From Aralia elata (Eukaryota > Streptophyta > Magnoliopsida > Apiales > Araliaceae), in assembly GCA_034770075.1 (NCBI GenBank), contig JAVJAP010000041.1, forward strand, positions 1-64,000: a DNA stretch of 64,000 nucleotides, written 5' to 3'. Below the pieces are notes generated by a model. The model had not been told where the DNA came from and made no database searches. It was given only the letters and a program-made list of their open reading frames with translations. Shown here piece by piece: positions 47,118-58,649 of this stretch (position 1 is its first letter; every line of letters starts with the position of its first letter). Made by a program: the position numbers and the translations under genes.

Positions 47118-48545
47118 TTGAAAAGCGAATGTCAAGCTTTCTTAGTCCATGTAACTGATTTAAACAAAAGTACGTCAGATTTGAATGATATTTCTGTTGT
47201 TAATAAGTTCCCTGATGTATTTCCTGAAGAACTTCTTGGCCTACCCCCAGACCGTGAAATCAAATTTTTTATCGACCTTGAACCCGGTACAAAACCCATT
47301 TCCAAGACCCCATATCGAATGGCTCCTATTGAACTTTAAGAGTTAAAAGTTCAACTGCAGGAGTCATTAGACATTGGGTTCATACATCTGAGTACGTTAC
47401 TTTGGGGTGCTCCTATCTTATTCGTAAAGAAGAAAGATGGGGGTATGAGACTCTGCATTGACTATCGGGAGTTGAACCATGTCACCATCAAAAATAGGTA
47501 CCCGTTACCTCGCATTGTTGACTTGTTCGACCAGTTACAAGGTGCTCAATTCTTTTCAAAGATCGATCTCCGTTCCGGATATCATCAGTTAAAGATTAAA
47601 GCTGATCACATTCCCAAGACTGCCTTCAGAACTCGATACGGCCATTATGAATTCCTAGTCATGACTTTCAGATTAACTAATGCTCCTACTGCCTTCATGG
47701 ATATGATGAACCGAATATTCAAGGAATATTTGGATCATTTCGTAATTGTCTTTATTGATGACATCCATGTATACTCCAAAAGTCGTGAAGATCATGAGCA
47801 ACACTTAGGGTTGATACTCTAAAAGCTTTGTGAAAACAAGCTATATGCCAAGTTGAAGAAAAGCGAGTTCTGGCTTGAGGAGGTAGCATTCCTTGGACAC
47901 GTGATCTCTAAACAAGGAATATCGGTTGACCCAACGAAGATTGAAGCCGTATTAAATTGGGAGCAACCTAAGTCAGTAACCGAAGTACAAAGCTTTCTGG
48001 GCCTAGCTGGTTATTATTGGAGGTTCGTAGAAGGATTCTCTCGAATTTCCATTCAACTAACTCAACTAACTCGAAAAAGCACAACATTCAAATTGAATGA
48101 AGATTGCGAGAAGAGTTTTCAAGAACTCAAGAGAAGACTCATTTCAGCACCTGTCCTGATAATACCATCAGGATCAGAAGGATTTATCATTTATAGCAAT
48201 GCTTCAGGCAGAGATCTAGGTTGCGTTCTTATGCAACATGGGAAAGTTATAGCTTATGCTTCTCGGCAACTCAAGGAATATGAGAGGAATTATCCTACTC
48301 ATGATCTAGAGTTGGTAGCGGTCGTTTTCACGTTGAAGATCTGAAAACACTACTTGTATAGGGAAAAGGTGGAGATCTATACAGACCATAAAAGCCTCAA
48401 ATATTTCTTCACCCAGAAGGAACTCAACATGCGACAACGACATTGGCTTGAGATGTTGAAGGATTACGACCATACCATCCAATACCATCCTAGAAAGGCA
48501 AATGTGGTGGCTGATGCATTGAGTAGAAAATCATATGCGGGTACG
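47118..48545 (+). pseudogene. Tekay reverse transcriptase and RNase H
   Basis: KFPDVFPEELLGLPPDREI begins the RT. Blocks: KKKDGGMRLCIDYRELN, NRYPLPRIVDLFDQL, KIDLRSGYHQLKI, FVIVFIDDIHVYSKS (active site with Phe instead of Tyr), FLGHVISKQGISVDPTKI. RNase H: FIIYSNASGRDLGCVLMQ, where the first catalytic Asp (YSDAS) is Asn, then LELVAVVFTLK, EIYTDHKSLKYFF and ANVVADALSRK. Stops at 47,337, 47,820 and 48,342, all in one frame. Confidence 0.87.
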
Positions 48546-49661
48546 AGTGCGATATTATCAACACAAAGGCTCATTTTGTATGATTTACAAAAGATGGAGA
48601 TAGAATTAAAGACTGCAGGAACCTACGTGAAGATCGCACATATACGAGTAGAACCGGCTTTAATCGACAAAATTAAAGTTGCTCAAGTTACAGACCCAGA
48701 GTTGGTGAATATGAAGAAGAAAGTACAAAAAGGTGTTGTTCCCGAAGCAATAATCAATGAAGAAGGTATACTTCGAGTCAACTCTAGACTGTGTGTTCCT
48801 AACGACTCTGATTTGAAAAATAGAATCATGATGGAGGCACACAACACACCATTTACAATCCACCCTGGAAGTACCAAAATGTATCGTGATCTTTGACATA
48901 TATTTTAGTGGAACAATATGAAGAGAGAGATCACAGAGTTTATCTCAAGGTGTTTAACTTGTCAATGTGTCAAGGCAGAGCATCAAGTACCAAGGGGTCC
49001 ATTGCAACCACTTGAGATTTCAGAATAGAAATGGGAACATATCAACATGGATTTCGTGACGGGTCTTCCCAAAGTTTCTCAAGGGTTAAACGCAATTTGG
49101 GTTATTGTAGATAAATTGACCAAGTCTGCTCATTTCTTACCCACATGAGAAAACTATTCATTTGAGCGTCTTGCTAGTATGTACATAAAAGAAATTTAGA
49201 GATTACATGGCATGCCAGTATCAATAGTTTCTGATCGAGACCCTAGATTTACTTCACGATTTTGGGTCAGCTTGCAGAAAGATATGGGCACTGAATTACG
49301 ATTCAGTTCTGCATACCATCCCCAGACAGACGGGCAATCGGAAATGACCATTCAAACTCTCGAAGATCTGTTGAGACTCTACATACTAGACTTCAAAGGA
49401 AGTTGGGACAAATATTTTCCATTGGTGGAATTCTCCTACAATAATAGTTATCAAGTAAGTATAGGCATGGCTCCTTTCGACGCGTTGTATGGACGAAGGT
49501 GTCGTTCTCCAACATGTTGGGATGAAGTAGGCGAGACAAAATTGTTAGGACTGGAGTTGGTACGTATGACTGCAGAAAAGATTCAAATAATCCGGCAACG
49601 TATACAAACAACACAAGATCGACAAAAGAGTTATGTTGATCTTCATCGAAGCGACGAATAA
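48546..49661 (+). pseudogene. Tekay integrase
   Basis: Zinc-binding part HPGSTKMYRDL...CLTCQCVKAEHQVPRG (H-H-C-C), first Asp in NMDFVTGLPK, second in SDRDPRFTSRFW, Glu in DGQSEMTIQTLEDLLR. Then SYQVSIGMAPFDALYGRRCR. Stops occur at about 48,894, 49,026, 49,146 and 49,197, and the ORF ends at 49,659. Confidence 0.85.
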
Positions 49662-50124
49662 TTCAACGTTGGAGATCATGTATTTTTACATGTTTCTCCA
49701 TGGAAAGGAGTTACGAGATTTGGAAAGAGAGGAAAGCTCAACCCTCAATTTATCGGCCCATTTGAAATCCTCGATCGACTAGGATCTGTGGCATACAGAC
49801 TCGCCTTACCGCCAAGCATGTCTCGTGTTCATAACGTTTTTCACATATCCATGCTACGTAAATATGTGAAAGACCCGAACAACATTATTGAATTAGAACT
49901 AGACGAGATAGCAGAAGATTTAACGTATGAGGAGGTACTTGTCAAGATTTTAGATAAGAAGGAACAAATTTTACGCTCAAAGGTTATACCTCAAGTTAAA
50001 GTTTTATGGAGAAACCATGATATAGGAAAATAACCTGGGAGTTAGAATCTGAAATGAAAACTAGGTATCCTTACTTCTTCGAGATGCCAGGTACGTATGT
50101 CAATTTCGAGGACAAAATTTCATA
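49662..50124 (+). pseudogene. Tekay integrase C-terminus and chromodomain-like tail
   Basis: VGDHVFLHVSPWKGVTRFG and LNPQFIGPFEILDRLGSVAY are the GPY/F module; RVHNVFHISMLRKYV leads to a chromodomain-like tail, EDLTYEEVLVKILDKKEQ...VKVLWRNH and, after a stop and frameshift at 50,031, WELESEMKTRYPYFFE. The tail matches the usual Tekay/Del class, which targets insertion to marked chromatin (known for chromoviruses, inferred here). Confidence 0.82.
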
Positions 50125-50136
50125 AGGAGGGGAAAT

Positions 50137-51720
50137 TATAAGACCCCGACTTTTATGAAATATAAGTTTATTTTTCTTTATAATTATTATTCTAAACAGT
50201 AAAGTGTTTAATTGATAAAATGTTATAGTTAAGAGTGATATATGCAAATTATCTGATAAACAGTATGTTGGGAATATTCTTTTTATCAGGGAATATATAT
50301 TCTTTCTGTCGGGGAATATTATATTCGGTAAAGTACGACGGCGCCGAAATAACAAATCATCGGTGGGCCCCAAAACGACTAATTGTCGGATACGAAAAAC
50401 GACAGTATTTATATTCTTATACAAATTGTCAATAATATTATCACCTGCAACTGTTAAAATACCCGGTAATAAAAGAACAATAGCACACAGTAATCCACAG
50501 TAGTACGCGGTATTCCACAGTAGCACACGGTATTGCATATTATTAATTTAATAATTGATTGCACAATATTTTAACTCATTAATTGTTACAGTAATATTTG
50601 CATAGTATTTTTATTATTAAATTAATAATTATTACGATATTGTAACTCATATTATTTGATATAATATTATTAGACCAGTTAACATTATTGACAATGTATA
50701 GAAGTTGTGTCAATGAAAAGGGTTATTTAATTGTGCGTCATTTCTACGGAAAGCTCCCTCTTTTTTTAAAATTATCTGGTTGTTAATATTGTGAGTCTAT
50801 AATATTAACGGTGAATAATTGTTGAAAGATTAAAAATGTGTTGATTAAAAATAAGTGAAGTGTGGTAGTTATTTGTTCAATTTTTGGGGTTTGTCATGAA
50901 GCGTTTATCGTAAGTTTGGCTTATTATTCCATAGACCCCTACTTGCCAATTTGTCAAACTGTTGGCAGAAATTGTGTTCAGTATTGATTTTATTATTATT
51001 ATATTAGTAATAAACGAGAAAACGTTTTATATAAAACAGAAATTTTTATAAAGTTATTTGTTTTATTAGATTATAATTAGAATATATTTTATTATATATA
51101 AAGTTAACTTTATTATATTATAATATTATATTTTCAGATGAAAGTCGAATTTGGTGTACTAAACATTTTCCTATAAATAGGAAGGGTTAACATAAAGAAA
51201 TTCATAACTTCCTTGCTTACATTTCCTTCCACTCTCTAAATTTCTTAAGTGCTCTCTAAGTGTACTAGGTTATCTTGAGTATTTGTGAAGATCAAAAAGA
51301 GTACAAGTATTGTTCAAGTTGATACACTTTGTAGAAAACAACATCTAGTCACTTGTTAATTGAGGAAATGAGAGTATAGCTAGGTCTAGCCGGGAAATTG
51401 AGTGATGGTCCGAGACTGTAGAAGTATTCAATACATTATAAAATAGTGTGTCAATAATTGTATTGAGAACTTAAGTTGGGTGTGATTATTGTTGTACTAG
51501 TTTCGGTACAACGTTTGTATTGAAACTCATAGTATGTGTGGTGTCGTATTTTGCACGACAGTTTAATAGTTGTAAATAGGAATTTTTGTAATTGTATTTG
51601 AATTTATAATATGTATTTTGGCGACTCAAAATGGGTTGTGTGGACCTATTTTGGGGGCCTCGCATTGTCGTTTTCGCCAAATTAGTTGTTAGAAACAAAC
51701 ATGCTCTGATCTTCGATTTC
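50137..51720 (+). mobile_element. 3' LTR of the Tekay element
   Basis: It starts TATAAGACCCCGAC (normally TGTAAGACCC) after AAGGAGGGGA. A TATA box CCTATAAATAGG lies at about 51,171-51,182, with transcript-leader-like CTTCCTTGC... after it. The right border is not resolved; I see no TG...CA end pair or flanking duplication. Confidence 0.6.
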
Positions 51721-52369
51721 AACCCATGATGTTTAATAAAGTCTTAACCTTCAATCTGCAACGCTCCTTATTATCAGTCTTGACTTGCTCTACGAACTTG
51801 GTCGATCGTAGAGTTTGATAGAGAACGTAGAGTCTATGTTTGATCTTACTCAACGTTCTGAGTTCTACGTTCTGCTCTACGAATGATTACTCTACGAGTA
51901 GAAAGACACTCTACGATGTGCTCTCTACGATCTTTCTTCACTAAACGATCTTTGAGTCACTCTGCGATCTGATCTTCACTATACGATTCTTGAGTAGACT
52001 CTACGTTCTAAATGCAAGCTCTACGATCTTCTGTTCACTCTGCGATCTGATCTTCACTATACGATCTTGAGTGAATTCTATGAGCTGATTTCGTATTCTG
52101 GGCAACCTGAGTGCCTCACGCTTCTCAGTGGTTCATTTAAACCACTTCAATGTTTTAATCGGATGAGACTTTTCCTTTAGGGTACCCAGTTAATCTTAAC
52201 GCACTTAACATCAACAGTAGAGATCAAGACAATCTATCCCTTGATTTTAACGTATCTCAATCGTTTTTCACGTCTATTTACATTTCTATTTTGTTAAAGA
52301 AAACACAATAATTAATTGAATAAAATTAGAAAAATGTACCTTACCAAAATTCTTCTGTATGGGTTAGAT
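51721..52369. repeat. CTCTACGAT-rich block and spacer
   Basis: From about 51,785 to 52,085 the words CTCTACGATC, GATCGTAGAGT, CTCTACGA and CTCTGCGATCTGATCTTCAC recur in both orientations. The latter word is a direct repeat of about 105 bp. The rest to 52,369 has no features. Similar words fill the SIRE-like LTR at 42.1-43.1 kb. Confidence 0.6.
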
Positions 52370-53726
52370 ATGGATCCCCATGCGCTGAGTAGTTCCACGA
52401 TTTATAGAGTTTCCTCGGGGGTTCGTCCTTGTAGGTCGGCTTCGACAACCGGTCTCCTCGTTTAATGCATGCGCCATCCTCACTAATTAGCCGAGTCATG
52501 CATTCGCCCGATTTGCCTTGATCATAATGAGGAGACTGATAGAGCTATTGGGATACCTAAGCTTAATGATTCCATTCCTTCCACTCGGAGCCATACATTG
52601 CTCGGGATTCACTTCGAGATACTAGATTTATTGGTCTCGAATCTAAGTCATCACCCCTTAACATTTCTTCACGCTAATGAGGTATAGGGAATTCTCATTT
52701 GTCTTTAGGTCATTATTGATGATATCATTTTTATTCCTTTTTACATGTCCCAGGTCCCTGAGTTTATCCAGCCTAGGGGTAATTGGTTTAGTGTTTACGA
52801 CCTTTATTACTCTCTCCACTCGGATTATCGCGAGAGGGTGGACTCTTAGGGTTTTTAATAGTTTTTTTACATTGCCCATCGTTTATCTCTGTGGGACTAT
52901 CTTAGAGCCTTATTGGAGCGTTGGTTTCATCATAGTAAATCGCTTCATCTCTTAGATTGCGAGGTGATGATGACACCGATGGATTAGCGATATATCACCG
53001 ACATTGAGTTCACAGGCCATCGTGTAGACCTGGAGGCCGATATCTCTCCCACTACCATCCGATCCTTATTAGGATTCACATCTCGGGATAGGGTTTTCAA
53101 GGGCAAGAGTATCCACTCGAGCGCATTAGCAGTCGATGTGATACAAGGAGCTTTATCTGAATTGTTCCCTGCAGACATCAAAGCGCGAGATCGTCTTTTG
53201 CGGTGCCTATTCTTGATCATTCTAAGGGGCTATTTCCTAGGAAACAACTCCTCTACTATCCATTTCAGCATCGTTGGAGCTCTTAGAGACGTGGTCAGTA
53301 TTGGAGATTATGACTAAGGTTCCTTCACCTTTGTCTGTTTTCTCCACTGTATGCGTTTGTGTTCCGATGGTCAGACGGAGGCTTGGCTCGGCTTTTACCC
53401 GTTCCTCCTGGTAGGTCACTTTTGTCTTATCCCTTCTTCATTTTATGCTTCTTTTTTATTATTTTTTGATAGAGTGGTCGTTGCTTTGTATTTCAGTTTT
53501 GGGCTAATGAGTGGTTGTCGTGTCTATGACCCATCATCACATTAGGCCTAGATACATATCCTCGAGGACGTCGTTGGCATCATAGCACTCTGGTAGAGGT
53601 TCTTGTTTTAGATAGCTTCGTCCACTACCGTCTTCAGCTAGAGTTGATTTTGACTTCTGATGTGACATGGGTCCCGTATATTGCCGAGTATTTGACTGAG
53701 GGATTTTATGGAGATTCCCTTAATAT
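52370..53726 (+). pseudogene. Plant mobile domain (PMD) protein, broken
   Basis: One frame from ATG 52,370 (MDPHALSSSTIYRV) carries the PMD-type order: LSLWDYLRALLERWF, DIEFTGHRVDLEADISP with TIRSLLGF, then GYFLGNNSSTIHFSIVGALR and SIGDYD-stop-GSFTFVCFLHCMR (usually YSWGSA.L..LY). After a probable intron (53,409-53,494) comes FWANEWLSCL and PRGRRWHHSTL...TWVPYIAEYL. At least nine in-frame stops. PMD proteins occur both as transposon-borne and host (MAIL/MAIN) proteins; this one cannot be placed further. Confidence 0.65.
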
Positions 53727-53762
53727 ATTTCATCAGTTCTAATATTTTTCCAATATTCACAG

Positions 53763-54682
53763 TTGATTATTGAAGAGATGGGGATTTTGAGGACAATGTT
53801 CTTAAGAAAGAACAATGAAAAATTATACCATTAAAATTCTAATTTGTTAACCAAAAGTATCCTCAATTATAACCGGAGCTCAAAGACAAGTGATATTTTG
53901 GAGCTTTCTTGGATATTTCTATTTCAGAAGAGAATATTGCAGCTCTATCGCATAAAATTTGTGAGTATGTTAACTCTAACTATTTCTCGTTTAAATATGT
54001 CCTAAGTTTCAGAACTGAAAGGTATGAGCACAGACAATTTTGCAAACTGAAATTATCGTGTTTTTTTCCCCAAACAACAACAATATTCATCAATAATTGT
54101 ATGTGTTGACTATGGGGTATGCTGAAGATTCTAAGTTTGGTCTGTTTGTGATTTTTAATTTGAGGGGAAGAAAAAGTTTTATTTTTCAAAAGAAGAACTT
54201 TTCCATCCTTCCAAATTAAAACTCAGAAACAGAAAAAATTGTTCTATTTATTCACATCCCCTAGCTAAACAAAGCTTCTTTGATCTTATCTCATGGGCCA
54301 TTTATAGGTATCATAATTAGTTTGAGCAAGTAAAGCTAGATATTACTGTGTTAGTAGAGTGACTTTAGTTTCTTAATTTCTTTCGACCCTTTTCTGGATA
54401 CTATAATCAGAAAATGGAATATAGTTAAAACTTTTAACTATTTTTTCTTAATATTTTTCAGGTACCTTAAAAGGAAGCCTAGAAATTACCATCCTAAGCA
54501 TAGTTTGCAACTCAAGGGGATAGAAGATGTGAAGCAGAAATATATGCTCCATATTACTCGTACCATGAATTTTCAAAATTTTGAGGAGACAAAAAATCAA
54601 AGATCTGAGCTTCTGTTGGAGCTAAAAAAATCTTTTTGAAGAACTTGGTATTAAGTATTTCGCTCTTCGGTTTGTGAGCTAA
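53763..54682 (+). pseudogene. Second MSL10-like fragment (exons 4 and 5 only)
   Basis: An acceptor (TATTCACAG) leads to LIIEEMGILRTMFLRKNNEK, a stop at 53,824, then NSNLLTKSILNYNRSS and ISISEENIAALSHKICEYVN, matching exon 4 of the gene at 6,282-6,508 residue for residue in length. After a 473-bp intron, 54,462-54,682 gives KGIEDVKQKYMLHITRTMNF and, past a one-base frameshift, LFEELGIKYFALRFVS-stop. It is a diverged paralog, on the opposite strand to the gene, and no upstream exons are present: the PMD pseudogene ends only about 35 bp before it. Confidence 0.85.
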
Positions 54683-54800
54683 AGAAAAAAATTTATACTA
54701 AATTTGTTGTGTGGCATTATGTTAAACATATATGTGTGTAATATTGAGCTATGAGTCCTTAACTCCTTATTATGGAGCATGGAATTACTATTAATTGTGT

Positions 54801-55727
54801 GTTTTTTTGCAAAAGGCGAAAATATATTTTATTACTGAAATAAATCCCATAATCTAAAATATTTAGATAATGGAATTTAAAATTACATATCATCTACTGC
54901 ACCAATAAAAACTGATTTCAAATATCAATTACACATTTCCAACTTAAAATCGCAATCAAAAATATAAACTAATCAGAAAGAGGAGACCCAGATTTCCAAA
55001 CTTGGCATCCTTGCTGCAAATTTTTGTTTTAGTGCTCATCATCATTTGCTGCAAAAAAAAATTTTGTGTTCTTCATCATCTGCTGCGTTGCATCCTTGCT
55101 GCTGCGTTGCATCCTTACTGCTACGTTGCAAGCTGCGTTGCATCCTTGTTGCTGCGTTGCATCCTTGATGCTACGTTGCTGCTATTCTGTATTGCATCTC
55201 CTATTTGTCAATGCTAGTTGCTCTTAATACTTTCTATATTGCTGTCAGCTGCATATTTCAAGCTATATTCAATACTACAAAATGAAGACAAACTCAAGTA
55301 TCTTGAAATTCTTCGCCAAAATTCATTCTTTGACGAAAAGGCCCAACCACAATTTAGTAACACATGTTCCAGAGTTTCCATAAGAATCTTACACCAGCAG
55401 TATCATTAATCCAAAAAAGCTCTTAACAGGAACACAATTTTGCACTCAAAAACCTGCTACATATTGAAAAATCCCTCTCTAAACAACTTCCATTCCTACT
55501 CATTTCTGTAAAACAGAAAATCTGCAGCAGCCCACCATTCACTTGCACTTACAATTGCTTTATTAGCAGTCACCCTCCAACACACATACTCACCTTCAAA
55601 CACTGTTTTGTTCCTTTGAAGCCATATATTCCATACGATTACAGCAGATAAAACATTAAGCTTTCTACAAATATTTTTATTATAACACCTCAATTGCCCA
55701 AGTGCAGAGTCCACTGAACTAGATTGT
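54801..55727 (-). pseudogene. 3' end of a LINE (L1) retrotransposon
   Basis: The ORF 55,714-55,496 reads VLSAVIVWNIWLQRNKTVFE and VTANKAIVSASEWWAA, the usual C-terminus of plant LINE ORF2 after the zinc-binding module. The minus strand ends with TTATTTCAGTAATAAAATAT, TTTTCGCCTTTTGC and A7 at 54,808-54,802, like plant L1 3' ends. The upstream part is cut at the Athila LTR, which probably inserted into it. Confidence 0.65.
55078..55195. repeat. Minisatellite based on TGCTGCGTTGCATCCTTG
   Basis: Five to six degenerate units of about 19-20 bp within the LINE 3' region. It keeps a plus-strand frame open by chance. Confidence 0.8.
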
Positions 55728-57051
55728 TGATGAGTGGGTTTTATACCTACGAATCTAGTGCTCTTGAGCTTAATTTATTGCTATCTTTGAGTGTTTTTAT
55801 TATCATTTTATTTGTTTTTGTGTTTATGTTATGCAGGAGGGAATTGGAAGAGTAACAAGGTCAATCCAGGTGTTTGGGAACCAATATTGAAGCTAGGGGC
55901 ATCTTGGTAATTTTGGATATGGCGTCGGGGCGCTATAAAGCAAAGGGATATGGCGCCGGGGCGCCAAAGGCAGTTTAGGTGCGGCAGTTTGTCTACTTGA
56001 AGCAGAGTTGGATACGGAAAAGGACTGAAAAAATGCTTATCTTATGTAATTAGGGCAACATTAGGAGAAGGGATTATTATTTATTGTTATTATTCTATTT
56101 TTCTAGAGAGAACTGAGAGATATTCTGTGGATTACTTTTGTTCGAGCATTGGATATTGATGTGGGTTTAAGCTTACCTTGGATTTATTACTTCAATTGGG
56201 TTTGATCAATCTTCTTCTTCTTTATTCAATTGTTTGTTAATTTACCATGTGTAGATTTGATCCCATAATGGCTTTTGGTTCAGACATGAACTAATCTCCA
56301 TTATGGGATTTTAACGGATTTTAATATGTAGTTTAATTACAGACTTGATTGCTAGATTGATTTATTTATCATAAGGAATTTCTATCATGATTGTTTTGCA
56401 TGTATGAATGCTTGATCACCATTCGATTTCAGTACTTGTATGGAATTGAAAAATAACATATAAGTATGGATTGTAATCATGATAGCTTGCGAATATGAGG
56501 TTTAATTGGATAGCTTAATATTTTGTGAGTCAAATAGAAATATACTGTTTCACCGTAAGAGTCAAAATAAGGACTTGTGCTTAAAATCAATATAATTGCA
56601 ATTTCACATAGAAATATAGTGATTTTGGTTATAGTGGTGATTACATGTTGTCTATCAAGTATGGATATTATGTAAGTAGGTCATAATGCATTGACAAACG
56701 ATTATGTCTACTTTAGTGTCCTTGGCTATTTTTCTGTGATATGTGAACCTTATAGCATGATAGTGGTAATTAGATGAGCTATTAAATGAAGTTAGGATCC
56801 CATTAATTCCAGGCTTGATATATTTTGTTAGTGTTTGCATAGTTAGTTATTAATTGATATAGGAATAACTTTTGTCACCAAAAGTAAGTCATTAGTTTAA
56901 GCAAATAAGTATAGTGATAGAGCTGATGCATAGTAATTTAATTTAATCCTGTCTCTGTGGGACGATACTTTACTTCCTCTGTATTACTTGTTGACCGTGT
57001 ATACTTGCACGAGTTAGAGTTCTTTTATTTAAGACTTAAAAAGAGGCAACA
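55728..57051 (+). mobile_element. 5' LTR of the Athila element
   Basis: 1,324 bp from TGATGAGTGGGTTTTATACC to AAAAAGAGGCAACA. Two GC-rich near-palindromes (starting ATGGCGTCGGGGCGC at 55,919 and ATGGCGCCGGGGCGC at 55,950) sit about 190 bp inside. Confidence 0.8.
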
Positions 57052-57057
57052 AGTTTT

Positions 57058-57075
57058 TGGCGCCGTTGTCGGGGA
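57058..57075 (+). promoter_or_regulatory. Primer binding site of the Athila element
   Basis: TGGCGCCGTTGTCGGGGA, one base from the usual Athila PBS TGGCGCCGTTGCCGGGGA (complementary to the tRNA-Asp 3' end), 6 bp after the LTR. Confidence 0.9.
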
Positions 57076-57200
57076 CAGGCGTTAGATTTTTATTGTTATC
57101 ATCAGTTTTAAGCTATATTGTTTGACTTAGACTACTCTAATCTTTTCTTATTTCTATTTTTTTATTTTTTGTATTGGTTTCAGGTACTTGTAGAATTTTT

Positions 57201-58649
57201 ATGCACACACGACCATCCAACTCAGAGTTGACACCAGCTCAGGATAATATTAACGGGAAAGGTTGGAAGGCGAGAGTGCGTAGAAACTTACAAGCAGATT
57301 TAGAAAGTACTACATCCAATATGGCAGACGAGGAGCAAATAGAAGAGCGTAGAGTGCAGCATAGAGCCTTAAGGGATTATTCAATGCCGAACATTCATGG
57401 ACTACAATCAAGCATAGTCAGGCCAGCAATAGCAGCGAACACCTTTGAAATAAAATCGGGCACTATTCAGATGGTGAAAAATTCGGTACAGTTTGGGGGT
57501 GCAGCTACAGAAGATCCTAATGAGCATCTCTTGAGTTTTATTGAAGTATGCGATACGTTCAGGTATAACGGAGTGACGGAGGATGCTATTAGACTGAGAC
57601 TATTTCCATTCTCCTTAAGTGATAAAGCGAGAAGTTGGCTCCATTCTTTACCTTCAAGGTCAATTACCACATGGGAGGACTTAGCACAGAAATTCTTAGC
57701 CAAGTTTTTCCCAATGGCTAGGACTGCGAAAATGAGGACAGCAATCTCTCAGTTCGAGCAACATCAGGGCGAATCGTTATATGAGGCTTGGGAGAGATAC
57801 AAAGAGATGCTAAGGAAGTGTCCGCACCATGGTATGCTAGATTGGATGGTGCTCAACACATTTTATAGTGGATTGGGATGTCAGTCAAGGTCGATTGTAG
57901 ATGCAGCTGCAGGTGGTGCAATTTCGTCAAAGAGTTATAAAGAAGCCTATGACCTTATTGAGACGATGGCAGCGAATGATTTTCAAAATCCCACGGCTAG
58001 GATGCCACAACCCAGAGTTGCAGGTGTGTTGGAAGTAGATTCTATTACGGCATTGTCAGCTCAAATGGCAGCGATGGCAAAGAAAATTGACGCTTTGGCT
58101 GACAACAAGGTTAAGCAAGTGGCGTTTGTGTGTGAGTTATGTGCGGGATCACACCTAACAGAAGAATGTGTTATCAATACAGAGTCGGTTCAATACGTAA
58201 GCAACTATCAAAAGCCACAGAATCAAGTTCAGAACTCCTACCATCCCAACAACAGAAACCATCCTAATTTCAGCTGGAGTAATCAACAAAGTGCTCAACA
58301 ACACTAACCACCACAACAACAATATCAAGCACACCAATCTCATCAACCGTTTGCACCAAGACCACCCTTTCCACCGGGATTCTCTCAACAACAGCATCAC
58401 ACTCCAGCTGCACCTCAGCAAGAAAAGAAATCAGAAATGGAGGAGATGATGATGAAGTACATGGCAAACACAGAGGTAATGATCAAAAGCCAAGCAGTGG
58501 CTATTAAGAATCTAGAAACTCAAATGGGGCAAATGGCGAGCATGCTTAGTAACAGGAACCAGGGTTCGTTACCAAGTACTACAGAGACAAATCCAAGAAG
58601 AGAAGGGAAGGAACAATGTCAGGCAATTACGTTGAGGTCTGGGAAATAG
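57201..58649 (+). pseudogene. Athila gag
   Basis: ATG at 57,201 (MHTRPSNSELTPAQDN); the open frame begins slightly upstream, after a TTTCAG acceptor-like site. Core: GGAATEDPNEHLLSFIEVCD, LRLFPFSLSDKARSWLHSLP, SITTWEDLAQKFLAKFFP, QGESLYEAWERYKEMLRKCP, the knuckle-like CELCAGSHLTEEC. After TAA at 58,305 the frame goes on in Gln-rich QQQYQAHQSHQPFAPRPPFP and NLETQMGQMASMLSNRNQG, ending at TAG 58,647. Gag coats the RNA in cytoplasmic particles. Confidence 0.88.

Larger units (their letters stand above)
45898..51720 (+). mobile_element. 5'-truncated Tekay/Del Ty3/gypsy retrotransposon
   Basis: Gag (from its middle), protease, RT, RNase H, integrase and C-terminal chromodomain-side region lie in order, followed by a polypurine tract (AAGGAGGGGA) and a 3' LTR. 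The 5' LTR and first part of gag are missing. From protease to about 50,030 the coding stays in one frame, broken only by point stops, so decay was mostly by substitution. Confidence 0.85.

Noticed and set aside
55290..55400. ETLEHVLLNC zinc-binding-like motif on the minus strand
   Set aside because: It resembles the LINE zinc module, but lies downstream of the ORF2 C-terminus, in the wrong order, so it may be chance or a rearranged piece.
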